Assembly (NCBI GenBank): GCA_913057815.1
Contig: CAJXOV010000032.1
Coordinates: 1 to 11,077, forward strand
Length of the DNA stretch: 11,077 nt
From: an uncultured Flavobacteriales bacterium
GTDB lineage: Bacteria; Bacteroidota; Bacteroidia; Flavobacteriales_D; Sanyastnellaceae
Direction: 5' to 3'
Position 1 is the stretch's first letter, and each line of letters starts with the position of its first letter. Under the pieces are notes generated by a model. The model saw nothing but the letters and a program-made list of their open reading frames with translations, had not been told where the DNA came from and did no database searches. This document shows, piece by piece, positions 1-6,464 of the stretch. The position numbers and the translations under genes are program-made.

Positions 1-147
1 CTCCTAGCCTTCTGTGCTTAAGTAATTTTAAACCCCAAAAACAAAAAAGGTAAAATCAAACTGCTCTAAATTATCCCAAAAGGATAAATAAGACTTGAAT
101 CAACACTAAACCAAGCATATAAATCATCAACAACGATTCACATTCGC

Positions 148-155
148 TATATTTG
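148..155 (+). promoter_or_regulatory. Putative -7 promoter element for comEC
   Basis: TATATTTG matches the Bacteroidota -7 consensus TAnnTTTG. It lies 25 bp before the comEC start, which would give a short 5' leader of roughly 20 nt. I see no convincing TTG/TTTG -33 element at the usual distance, so this is a half-match only. The rest of 1-180 shows no gene: the reading frames at the left edge meet stops within a few codons on the + strand. A small hairpin (TTATCC/GGATAA, 71-87) has no T-tract on the + strand. Confidence 0.35.
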
Positions 156-180
156 ACGCAGTTAAGCTAATTATAGATAT

Positions 181-2241
181 ATGAATTTTTGGAAGAAGAT
201 GCCTCTTTCAAGAGCCGTTCTCCCATTTGTTCTTGGAATATTTCTAGCGCTTGAATTAAAAATAGAGATTCAATCCTACTTCTGGATTGTAATGGTTTCT
301 ATTTTTTGTGCTCTGATTTTTATTTTCAGATTAAAAAAGAGTAGAACACTAAACAGCCTAGTTTCTTTCTTGATCTTGACTTCTATGCTAATTCTAGGAA
401 TTCATAGAGGAGAAGTGTTTTCTAAAAGCATCGAAGAATCAGCACTTTCACAATTCGAAATTGAAGAAATCGATTCATTTTTAATCGAAATTGATGGTGG
501 TTTCTATGAAAAAGAAAAATCTTATAAGACATCAGGAACTATCAAGGGAATTTATAAAAATGGCCGATTAATACCTCATCATGAGAGAACACTCCTTTAC
601 ATCCCAAAAGATGACTATTCACCCGAATACGATAAAATCAATGAGCTCATAACTACAAGAAGACCTAATCTTATTTCATCACCCAAAAACCCTGCTGAAT
701 TTGATTATCAGAAATATTTAAAAGGTCTGGGTATATCCTGTCAATTTTACCTGCCAAAAAACGACTTCAGAACTGTCAGCTACATTACCGAAAATTCCCT
801 TCCAGCTTATTTCAGTGAAGTCAGGGCATCAAATTTATCTCGACTTCAAAAGCTAGGAATAAAAGATGATGTATATGGAGTAGTGTCAGCATTAGTCTTC
901 GGACAAAAAGACCACCTAGATGAGGATTTATATAATGCTTATGGTGCAGCTGGAGCTACTCATGTACTAGCCGTTAGCGGGCTACATGTTGGATTAATCT
1001 ATATCGTTTTGGCCTGGTTACTAAAACCACTTTTGAAAAGCAAGTCCGGAAAATGGTTAAGTCTATTCCTAATTCTAGCAGGACTTTGGTTCTATGCCGC
1101 TATAACTGGCTGCTCACCTTCTGTTTTAAGGGCCTGCACCATGTTTTCATTCATTTCTGTAGGAAGGATAAGTAAGAACAGTTCTAATATCTTTAACACT
1201 ATTGCGGCTAGTGCACTGTGTCTTCTTCTATTGAAGCCCAATTTAATCATGGAAGTAGGGTTTCAGTTATCCTATTCTGCTGTACTAGGAATTTTACTGA
1301 TTCAACCATGGCTCTACCGCCTTTGGACACCAAAAAATTACCTGTTAGATAAATCTTGGCAAATTGTCACTGTTTCTATAGCAGCCCAAGCAGGCACATT
1401 CCCTTTAGCATTGCTTTATTTCCATCAATTCCCAAACTACTTCATACTTTCCAATCTTTTTGTAATACCATTAGCTACATTTATCTTATACCTAACTTTA
1501 ATAGTACTGGCTTTATCATACATTCCTACTGTATGGGATATTGCTGAAGGGTTAGCCCAATTGTTAAGTTTTACTGTAAAGTTCCTTAATCATTCAATTC
1601 GGTTAGTAGAGACACTGCCTATGGCTAAAACTGAAGGAATAGACATTACTATACTCGAGTGTTTTATCCTCTACATTATAATTGGCTCTTTGGTTCTATT
1701 ATTAACCAAGAAACAATACAATATGCTCAAATGGAATATGGGTTTTGTCCTACTGCTATGCGCGTTGCAATGCAAAGAAAAATTTGATCAGTCAAATCAG
1801 TCTTCACTTAACATTCATGTTATACAGAATGAAAGAGCAATTTCAATCATAGAGGGTTCTACATGTTACTTTATATGCTCTGAGGAATTATGGAATGACC
1901 AAGAAAAAAAGAGGTTTCATATCAGTCATTTTTGGGATAGGAAAGGGATAAAAAAAATAACCTATGTAAATCTATCTGATTCATTTAAAGAAGCAAATTC
2001 GTTCAACAAGGAAGAGAAATACATTTTATTTAAAGACTACCTAATTAGTCTCGGTAGAGATGTCTCTCCGGTTGAAAAAGTATCAAAAAAAACAATAGTA
2101 CTGCTAGATGAAATCCCTTACGGGGAAATCGAAGAAGATTATATTCAGTACTTATCTGATGGAAGCACCAAAAAAAAATACTTATTGAAAAAGTCTGAAA
2201 GCAGTGTTATTATGGACCTTCAATACTGTTTAGTGATTTAG
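181..2241 (+). CDS. comEC: ComEC/Rec2 family DNA-uptake channel
   Basis: This is an inner-membrane protein of the ComEC/Rec2 family, which forms the channel carrying single-stranded DNA into the cytoplasm during natural transformation. Residues about 10-75 form N-terminal membrane helices. A soluble DUF4131-like/OB-like segment follows (about 95-200), including NPAEFDYQKYL at 170-180. The Competence domain then starts near 225, with the hallmark HVLAVSGLHVGLI (261-273), SPSVLRA (312-318) and GFQLSYSAVLGI (360-371), and ends in a run of helices to about 535. The C-terminal about 150 residues are soluble and show no HxHxDH metallo-beta-lactamase motif. The nuclease-like domain of longer family members is therefore missing, which I believe is usual in Bacteroidota at this length (686 aa). 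The start is well fixed: an in-frame TAA lies at 163-165 and no other start lies between. The 3' end overlaps the convergent 83-aa gene by 12 bp. No other competence gene is in the window. Confidence 0.93.
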   Translation: MNFWKKMPLSRAVLPFVLGIFLALELKIEIQSYFWIVMVSIFCALIFIFRLKKSRTLNSLVSFLILTSMLILGIHRGEVFSKSIEESALSQFEIEEIDSFLIEIDGGFYEKEKSYKTSGTIKGIYKNGRLIPHHERTLLYIPKDDYSPEYDKINELITTRRPNLISSPKNPAEFDYQKYLKGLGISCQFYLPKNDFRTVSYITENSLPAYFSEVRASNLSRLQKLGIKDDVYGVVSALVFGQKDHLDEDLYNAYGAAGATHVLAVSGLHVGLIYIVLAWLLKPLLKSKSGKWLSLFLILAGLWFYAAITGCSPSVLRACTMFSFISVGRISKNSSNIFNTIAASALCLLLLKPNLIMEVGFQLSYSAVLGILLIQPWLYRLWTPKNYLLDKSWQIVTVSIAAQAGTFPLALLYFHQFPNYFILSNLFVIPLATFILYLTLIVLALSYIPTVWDIAEGLAQLLSFTVKFLNHSIRLVETLPMAKTEGIDITILECFILYIIIGSLVLLLTKKQYNMLKWNMGFVLLLCALQCKEKFDQSNQSSLNIHVIQNERAISIIEGSTCYFICSEELWNDQEKKRFHISHFWDRKGIKKITYVNLSDSFKEANSFNKEEKYILFKDYLISLGRDVSPVEKVSKKTIVLLDEIPYGEIEEDYIQYLSDGSTKKKYLLKKSESSVIMDLQYCLVI

Positions 2242-2481
2242 TAACTCTAAAAGTACAAGGTCAACATAAGCATCCCAATGTGGCAGTTCCAGTAAAGGAG
2301 CTATATCATCCACACAGTTATTTTCTCTAGAATAAACAGCTTCTACATAAAACTCATCTAACTCGAATAAACAAACGATTTCATGTTCACCTATAAGTCT
2401 TTGTCCCAAGCAGACACCGAAGTCCCATAGGTAGTTTGTCTTCTCGTCTTTTGGTAATTGAGTAAATTTTATAATATCCAT
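2230..2481 (-). CDS. Conserved-looking small protein of unknown function (83 aa)
   Basis: This is a soluble, acidic 83-aa protein without signal peptide or membrane segment. Its pattern is a short helix (residues about 9-28, with WDFGVCLGQR), a run of strands (EIVCLFELDEFYVEAVYSR, 34-52) and a C-terminal leucine-rich helix (HWDAYVDLVLLELL). This resembles a family of about 80-aa uncharacterised proteins common in Bacteroidota, but I cannot name a function and the resemblance is from memory only. It lies 75 bp downstream of the response-regulator gene on the same strand, with no clear promoter between, so the two may be cotranscribed. Its ATG sits inside one arm of a 9-bp inverted repeat (see the regulatory entry). 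Its last 12 bp overlap the end of comEC. Confidence 0.75.
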   Translation of the reverse strand: MDIIKFTQLPKDEKTNYLWDFGVCLGQRLIGEHEIVCLFELDEFYVEAVYSRENNCVDDIAPLLELPHWDAYVDLVLLELLNH

Positions 2482-2532
2482 ATCCTGTAGTTAAGTCCAT
2501 TGGTTTTGGAGAAATCTAATTCTCAGGATATG
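2479..2532 (-). promoter_or_regulatory. Inverted repeat enclosing the start codon of the 83-aa gene
   Basis: CATATCCTG (2479-2487) and CAGGATATG (2524-2532) are perfect 9-bp inverted copies separated by 36 nt. In the minus-strand transcript they would form a stem whose 3' arm ends with the ATG of the 83-aa gene (2479-2481). If it forms, this could mask the start codon and control translation. Alternatively it could be a protein-binding site or chance in AT-rich DNA. Confidence 0.3.
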
Positions 2533-2556
2533 TTTACGATATTTAAGTAAGAAAGG

Positions 2557-2934
2557 TTATGATGCCATAGACGACTTTTCTTGTAGAATTTCTCTTACTT
2601 TACTCGGAAGCAATGAATACTCCGTTTGTTTGCTTAATAATCCCTTAGCACCTGAGTATTGAGCTTCTGTTCTAGTTCCTTCATCATCCCTTGTAGTTAA
2701 GAACAATAAAGGAACACTAATTTGGTACTTATTAAGGATAAGGCTAAGATCAAACCCATCTAATCCTACTATATCTATTTCAGAAATAATCAAATCAAAC
2801 TTTGGATTTAATAATAAATCTAGAGCTAAACTCGCGCTTGAACATGCATTAACCTCGTAACCTTGATTTTCCAAATATCTCTTAGTTAACATTAAACTAG
2901 TAGAAACAGGATCAATTAAAAGTATATTCCTCAT
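2557..2934 (-). CDS. Single-domain response regulator with degenerate phosphorylation site
   Basis: This is a CheY-like receiver domain (125 aa) with no output domain. The fold pattern is clear: NILLID at the first strand, FDLIISEIDIVGLDGF at the third strand and loop (46-61), PLLFLTT at the fourth strand (75-81), and GAKGLLSK ending in the conserved lysine (K102). The active site is altered. The acidic pair after strand 1 is reduced to D8-P9. The phosphoacceptor position, aligned by DLIIxxI...DGF, is Glu52 instead of Asp, and the usual MP after it is replaced by IV. The Pro after K102 is Gln. Glu at this position can mimic the phosphorylated state, so the protein may act without a kinase or as a scaffold (inference). 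It is divergent from mvaB and lies upstream of the 83-aa gene on the same strand. No histidine kinase is in the window. Confidence 0.85.
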   Translation of the reverse strand: MRNILLIDPVSTSLMLTKRYLENQGYEVNACSSASLALDLLLNPKFDLIISEIDIVGLDGFDLSLILNKYQISVPLLFLTTRDDEGTRTEAQYSGAKGLLSKQTEYSLLPSKVREILQEKSSMAS

Positions 2935-2955
2935 TAGAATAGGGTTTATTTAGAA

Positions 2956-2963
2956 CAAACGTA
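2956..2963 (-). promoter_or_regulatory. Putative -7 element for the response-regulator gene
   Basis: Read on the minus strand, this is TACGTTTG, a match to TAnnTTTG, placed 22 bp before the receiver gene's ATG, which implies a leader of about 15 nt. No good -33 box is visible at the expected spacing. It faces away from a similar element for mvaB at 2979-2986, which makes 2935-3064 a plausible divergent promoter region. Confidence 0.35.
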
Positions 2964-2978
2964 TTGTTTCATTCCAAT

Positions 2979-2986
2979 TATCTTTG
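2979..2986 (+). promoter_or_regulatory. Putative -7 element for mvaB
   Basis: TATCTTTG matches the Bacteroidota TAnnTTTG element, about 79 bp before the mvaB ATG, which would leave a leader of about 70 nt. A TTG at 2964-2966 is too close to serve as a standard -33 box, so support is limited to the -7 match and its position in the divergent intergenic region. Confidence 0.3.
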
Positions 2987-3064
2987 TGAGAAGATTGATT
3001 TGATTAATGTAGGATATCTCTTACTCTAGTACAAATTAATAACATACTTAAGTGCTCATATTCA

Positions 3065-3931
3065 ATGGAAAAAATTAAAATAACAGAATGTCCAAGAGAT
3101 GCTATGCAGGGAATTCATGACTGGATTCCCACTAGTAAAAAAATAGAGTACTTAAATTCTTTACTGGATGTAGGCTTCGATGTACTTGATTTTGGAAGTT
3201 TTGTAAGCCCTAAGGCTATACCTCAATTAAAAGACACTCAAGAAGTTCTCTCAAATCTGAATTTAGAAAAGAGTTCTACAGAACTACTAGCTATTGTCGC
3301 TAATAAGAGAGGTGCCGATGATGCTTCTAATTTTGAGGAAATTGATTATTTAGGGTTTCCTTTCAGTATATCCGAAGAGTTTCAGCTAAGAAACACGAAT
3401 AAAACAATTGATGATTCTTTAAGTGCTGTTGAAGAAATCAAAAGAATAACAGATGGATCGAATAAAAAATTAATGGTTTATATCTCTATGGCTTTTGGAA
3501 ATCCATACGGAGAGCTTTGGCATCCAGATATTGCTATAGAATGGTCTCAAAAACTACATGAAAAATTAGGAATAGAGCATATAGCCCTTAGTGACACTAT
3601 TGGTGTTAGTCAGCCTGACAACATCACACATTTATTTAGTGAAGTATTAAGGGAAATTAATGGAGTTCATTTTGGAGCTCATCTTCATACAACTCCTGAT
3701 ACTTGGGAAGAAAAAGTAAAAGCGGCTTATGAAGCCGGTTGCGTAAGGTTTGACGGAGCTCTTAAAGGGTATGGCGGCTGTCCTATGGCCACAGATAAAT
3801 TAACTGGAAACATGCCCACTGAAAATCTAATCGGATATTTTAAGGAAATAGAGTTGGCCGAAAATATTAAAAATGAAAATCTCGAAACATCTTTGAGAAT
3901 TTCATCCGAAATTTTTGACATCTATCATTAA
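3065..3931 (+). CDS. mvaB: Hydroxymethylglutaryl-CoA lyase
   Basis: This DRE-TIM-family aldolase cleaves 3-hydroxy-3-methylglutaryl-CoA to acetyl-CoA and acetoacetate, the last step of leucine degradation, in the cytoplasm. The N-terminal ECPRDAMQG (8-16) carries the Arg11-Asp12 pair used for catalysis and metal binding. SFVSPKAIPQLKD (45-57) and LSDTIGVS (175-182) are typical of the family. GAHLHTTP (204-211) supplies the two histidines (H206, H208) of the divalent-metal site. GGCP (237-240) carries the catalytic-loop cysteine C239, and GNMPTE (248-253) the further metal-ligand Asn (N249). All expected catalytic residues are present and the length (288 aa) is normal. Isopropylmalate or homocitrate synthases are excluded by the short length and the GGCP...GNxxTE signature. 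It is monocistronic by context: the nearest + strand gene is nearly 2 kb downstream, and a probable terminator follows the stop. Confidence 0.93.
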   Translation: MEKIKITECPRDAMQGIHDWIPTSKKIEYLNSLLDVGFDVLDFGSFVSPKAIPQLKDTQEVLSNLNLEKSSTELLAIVANKRGADDASNFEEIDYLGFPFSISEEFQLRNTNKTIDDSLSAVEEIKRITDGSNKKLMVYISMAFGNPYGELWHPDIAIEWSQKLHEKLGIEHIALSDTIGVSQPDNITHLFSEVLREINGVHFGAHLHTTPDTWEEKVKAAYEAGCVRFDGALKGYGGCPMATDKLTGNMPTENLIGYFKEIELAENIKNENLETSLRISSEIFDIYH

Positions 3932-3934
3932 TTC

Positions 3935-3999
3935 AAGCTATAAGAAAACAAAGGGAAACAATACTTCTTCTTAAACTTGCTTATAGTTTCAATTTTTTT
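3935..3999 (+). terminator. Probable intrinsic terminator after mvaB
   Basis: AAGCTATAAG (3935-3944) can pair with CTTATAGTTT (3980-3989) as a 10-bp stem with one G-U pair. A run of seven T follows at 3993-3999. It begins 4 bp after the mvaB stop. The 35-nt loop is long and the stem is AT-rich, so efficiency is uncertain. Confidence 0.45.
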
Positions 4000-4328
4000 G
4001 AGACTTATTTTTATACTGCAATTTTTCACCTGTAGCTAAGTTTTTATGATTAGGCTTCGACTTTACAAATCGAGTTTATCATATACGTAACTTAGTCCAT
4101 TGTGGTTTCCAGTTTTGAATTGAATTAATTCAAATAGTGTGCGAAAATTAAAACCTTCTTGTTGGCTTTTTTCTTTATAAAAAGAAACTCCACCTTCTCA
4201 TTTTTAATTTTTTTCTTGAACGACTTCATAGAATTAAGTATTTAGGTTAGGTAAACTTTTATAAAGATAAGGATTTTTATCGATAAAAAGCAAATGTTTA
4301 TCGATAAAAATCATCAGTTTAACGAAAA
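4000..4328. other. Gene-free interval with several inverted repeats
   Basis: This is the rest of the 397-bp gap between the convergent mvaB and ZIP-transporter units. I find no credible ORF on either strand. It holds a nested imperfect hairpin (4035-4096), a 14-bp perfect palindrome TTGAATTAATTCAA (4120-4133), a TTTCTTT/AAAGAAA hairpin with a 4-nt loop (4170-4187) and the 16-bp inverted repeat at 4272-4312. It could hold a small RNA or only terminators; the very low GC content makes chance pairing common. Confidence 0.4.
4272..4312. repeat. 16-bp perfect inverted repeat of two ATCGAT palindromes
   Basis: GATTTTTATCGATAAA (4272-4287) and TTTATCGATAAAAATC (4297-4312) are exact inverted copies with a 9-nt spacer. 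Each arm itself contains the palindrome TTTATCGATAAA. The two palindrome centres lie at 4281.5 and 4302.5, 21 bp apart, so they sit on the same face of the helix. It lies 16 bp past the ZIP stop codon. It could act as the minus-strand terminator or as a paired protein-binding site. The sequence beyond it on the minus strand is only mildly T-rich (CTTATCTTTAT), so it is not a classical terminator. Confidence 0.55.
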
Positions 4329-5048
4329 TTACATACTTGTAAAGTATGCAATTACAAACCCTAGTACTATCATAGCTAGCTTAGTAGCATTATATTTATG
4401 GTTCTCTCCTGCCTCAAATAAAATAGTAGTAGAAATGTGAAGAAGAACTCCTATTACACTACCAGTGATTAGCATCATGACATTACCTATGTCCTCCATT
4501 GAATTCTCAAACAATTGACTCAAGAACATTCCTAAAGGTGCCATTAAGGTAAATAACAATAGGTACAGCCAGCTTTTCACATGACTCAGTTTATAGCTCT
4601 TGAATACCAATACTAAAATAAGTGCTACTGGAAACTTATGCACCAAGACACTAACTAACAAGTGATTATGCTCGTGACCATGATCATGTAAGGGTAGTCC
4701 TTCTATTAAAGCATGAAGGCAAAGTCCAATTAACAATCCGATTGGAAATTTCTGATCCTCGTGGACATGCGAATGCCCATGCTCGATTCCTCCAGTTAGC
4801 CACTCTAATCCTATTTGAATCAAAAATCCTGAAAGAACAGCCGCTCCCACAATAAGATCTCCTTTCACATACTCCTTTGATATAACATGATAAACATGTG
4901 GTAATAAGTGCATAAAACACATAGCCAAAACAAAAGCTCCGCTCAAAGCTAGAATTAGTTTGAAAATGTTAGAAGGTAGATTCCCTAATACATAAGCCAG
5001 TGCTCCTGCTGATAATGGAATAAATATTAATAAGAGTATTTCTGTCAT
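4329..5048 (-). CDS. ZIP-family divalent metal transporter
   Basis: This inner-membrane permease of the ZIP (zinc/iron-regulated transporter-like) family takes up Zn2+ or related metals into the cytoplasm. About eight hydrophobic segments span its 239 aa. The metal-path motifs are HALIEG (112-117) and HKFP (137-140) in the central helices, with LLPH (48-51) earlier. Two His-rich loops flank the first of these: EHGHSHVH (89-96) and HDHGHEHNH (121-129), typical metal-sensing or metal-delivering loops. The size is normal for a bacterial member. Its ATG overlaps the TGA of the upstream methyltransferase gene (ATGA, 4 nt), so the two are translationally coupled. I see no Zur- or Fur-like operator. 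Exact metal specificity cannot be told from sequence. Confidence 0.9.
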   Translation of the reverse strand: MTEILLLIFIPLSAGALAYVLGNLPSNIFKLILALSGAFVLAMCFMHLLPHVYHVISKEYVKGDLIVGAAVLSGFLIQIGLEWLTGGIEHGHSHVHEDQKFPIGLLIGLCLHALIEGLPLHDHGHEHNHLLVSVLVHKFPVALILVLVFKSYKLSHVKSWLYLLLFTLMAPLGMFLSQLFENSMEDIGNVMMLITGSVIGVLLHISTTILFEAGENHKYNATKLAMIVLGFVIAYFTSM

Positions 5049-5794
5049 GATTTTTGCTCCGCCAAAATTATCAATCTTGAGCTTGAATCTTCAGAAAAAT
5101 CATCTAAAAGATAAGATCCGTACAATTTCTTTATTGCCAAGCCCGCTTCATCCAGCATATTTTCAAAATCCTCTAAGGTATAAGCACTCACTTTTTCATA
5201 AAATGAATGCTTCTTCCCTTTGTCTTCAAACTCTATGGATTTTACTATTCTAGAATCCAGAACTTCTCTTGTTATTTTAAAATCTATTTCATCTACAGAT
5301 TTAACTTCTGAACTTACAAGGTTGGCTATGTTTTTACTCGAATTCATAAAATCAATAAGAACTATTCCGCCTGGAGCTAGAACCTTTCTGAAGCTATTAA
5401 GGACATCAATGCTGTCACTGTGATTCTCAAAGTATCCGAAGCTTGTGAAAAAACTGAATATAGCATCAAAAGAGTCTTTACTTGAAAAAGTCCTTAAATC
5501 AGCCACTGAAAATTCCAAATTTGGATTTTCATATGCCTTAGCTTTGTTTATACTTTCAGTACTCAAATCAAAGCCATGCACCTTATAACCATAAGAATTC
5601 AGTTGAAGCGAATGTCTTCCTGCACCGCATGCAGCATCTAATAACCGTGAAGAAATAGGCAAAGCTAATTCCTCTACCAACCTAGATATAAACTGCTTAG
5701 CCTCCTTTAAATCTCTATCCTTATAGAGGATGTGATACCACTCAGTGTCGAACCAGCTTGCAAACCACTCTTCTTTCTCCAAACTCCTTTCCAT
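5045..5794 (-). CDS. Class I SAM-dependent methyltransferase
   Basis: This is a soluble class I (Rossmann-fold) methyltransferase, 249 aa. The SAM-binding motif I is LDAACGAGR (52-60). The acidic end of strand 2 is Asp76 in HGFDLS, motif II-like VADLRTF (97-103) holds D99, and the post-strand 4 segment DAIFSFFTSFGYF (110-122) and LAPGGIVLIDFMN (139-151) complete the core. The N-terminal WFASWFDTEWYHILYKDRD resembles a Bacteroidota subfamily of unknown substrate. Nothing in the sequence reveals the substrate, so no name is given. It is the first gene of a two-gene unit with the ZIP transporter, joined by an ATGA overlap. The link to metal uptake may be only transcriptional. No alternative early start exists, since the next Met is far inside the domain. 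Confidence 0.88.
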   Translation of the reverse strand: MERSLEKEEWFASWFDTEWYHILYKDRDLKEAKQFISRLVEELALPISSRLLDAACGAGRHSLQLNSYGYKVHGFDLSTESINKAKAYENPNLEFSVADLRTFSSKDSFDAIFSFFTSFGYFENHSDSIDVLNSFRKVLAPGGIVLIDFMNSSKNIANLVSSEVKSVDEIDFKITREVLDSRIVKSIEFEDKGKKHSFYEKVSAYTLEDFENMLDEAGLAIKKLYGSYLLDDFSEDSSSRLIILAEQKS

Positions 5795-5798
5795 GAAG

Positions 5799-5806
5799 CA
5801 AAAGTA
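5799..5806 (-). promoter_or_regulatory. Putative -7 element for the methyltransferase-ZIP unit
   Basis: Read on the minus strand, this is TACTTTTG, a TAnnTTTG match ending only 4 bp before the methyltransferase ATG (5792-5794). If used, the transcript would start at or next to the start codon and be nearly leaderless. A TTTG at 5833-5836 on the same strand is somewhat too far to be an ideal -33 element. Confidence 0.3.
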
Positions 5807-5882
5807 TGACGTTTTCCCATTTTTAGATAATCCAAAATTTCATGTTTATAACTAATTAGTCCAAAAGACTACAAAGCCCTCA

Positions 5883-6464
5883 ATGCAAATAGATTTGTTT
5901 TACATAAAAAAACGATTGTCAGAAGAATTTAACATATTTGATTTCTACTCAGATATGGAGAAGAATAACGTCCTCCTCTCCTTTAAAGGCGCTATTAATG
6001 ATGACCTAGTAGCTGCTATTATAGAGCTTATTGAGAAAAAGTTAGAACTTAAAAGTGAGTCTACTAAAATCAAAAAGAAAGTATTCAATATCTTGGTAGA
6101 GTGTCTTCAGAATTTATATCATCATAACGCAGAATTCAACGAGAAAAATGATGAAGACATGGCCGTAGTGGTTATGATAGCCAAAAACATTGAGGGTTAC
6201 TCAATAGTAACAGGAAACCTCATTGACGATGTTAAAGTGGATAGCTTTAAATCAAAATTAGAAGAGATCAATTCTTTAGACAAAAAAGAATTAAAACAAC
6301 TATATAAAACCGTACTAACTGAAGGAAAATTTAGTGAAGCTGGAGGAGCAGGATTAGGCCTAATTGATATAGGCCGAAAATCTGGTGAACCATTAGAATA
6401 TGGATTCATCCCTTTCAATGATAGCTACTCATTCTTTAGTTTAAATGTAAAAATCAACCAATAA
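5883..6464 (+). CDS. siaB: SiaB-like protein kinase (DUF6272, GHKL-type fold)
   Basis: This cytoplasmic kinase resembles SiaB, which in Pseudomonas aeruginosa phosphorylates the partner SiaC on Thr68. It shows GHKL ATP-binding elements in order: an N-box-like FNILVECLQNLYHHN (68-82, with E73 and N77), a GNLI segment (111-114), and a G-box GGAGLGLIDIGRKSG (154-168) near the C-terminus. It has no transmembrane or sensor domain and is of usual length (193 aa). The stop codon overlaps the siaC start (TAATG, 6462-6466), so translation is coupled and roughly equal synthesis is expected. The PP2C-type phosphatase SiaA that reverses the reaction is not in the window. The gene is divergent from the methyltransferase across an 88-bp spacer, where I found no strict TAnnTTTG element on this strand. 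Family assignment rests on motifs and on the adjoining siaC. Confidence 0.85.
   Translation: MQIDLFYIKKRLSEEFNIFDFYSDMEKNNVLLSFKGAINDDLVAAIIELIEKKLELKSESTKIKKKVFNILVECLQNLYHHNAEFNEKNDEDMAVVVMIAKNIEGYSIVTGNLIDDVKVDSFKSKLEEINSLDKKELKQLYKTVLTEGKFSEAGGAGLGLIDIGRKSGEPLEYGFIPFNDSYSFFSLNVKINQ

Noticed and set aside
71..87. TTATCC/GGATAA hairpin near the left edge as a terminator
   Set aside because: The stem is only 6 bp with no T-tract on the + strand, and no gene is visible to the left to terminate.
1356..1547. 63-codon + strand ORF inside comEC
   Set aside because: It is a different frame within a strongly supported membrane-protein gene, with Cys/Ser/His-rich composition and no recognisable motif.
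3727..3921. 64-codon minus-strand ORF opposite the end of mvaB
   Set aside because: It lies antisense to the catalytic GGCP region of HMG-CoA lyase, whose conservation explains the open frame.
4684..4920. 78-codon minus-strand ORF in another frame of the ZIP gene
   Set aside because: It is Cys/Arg-rich and without family features, while the main frame carries all ZIP motifs.
5047..5423. Two short + strand ORFs opposite the methyltransferase gene
   Set aside because: They are antisense shadows with low-complexity Ser/Leu content and no initiation context.
5851..5871. Palindrome ACTAATTAGT and TAGTC/GACTA repeat upstream of siaB as an operator
   Set aside because: They are short and AT-rich, expected by chance in this composition, and no second copy supports them.
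6197..6418. 73-codon minus-strand ORF opposite siaB
   Set aside because: It is the reverse reading of the conserved G-box region, with no independent support.
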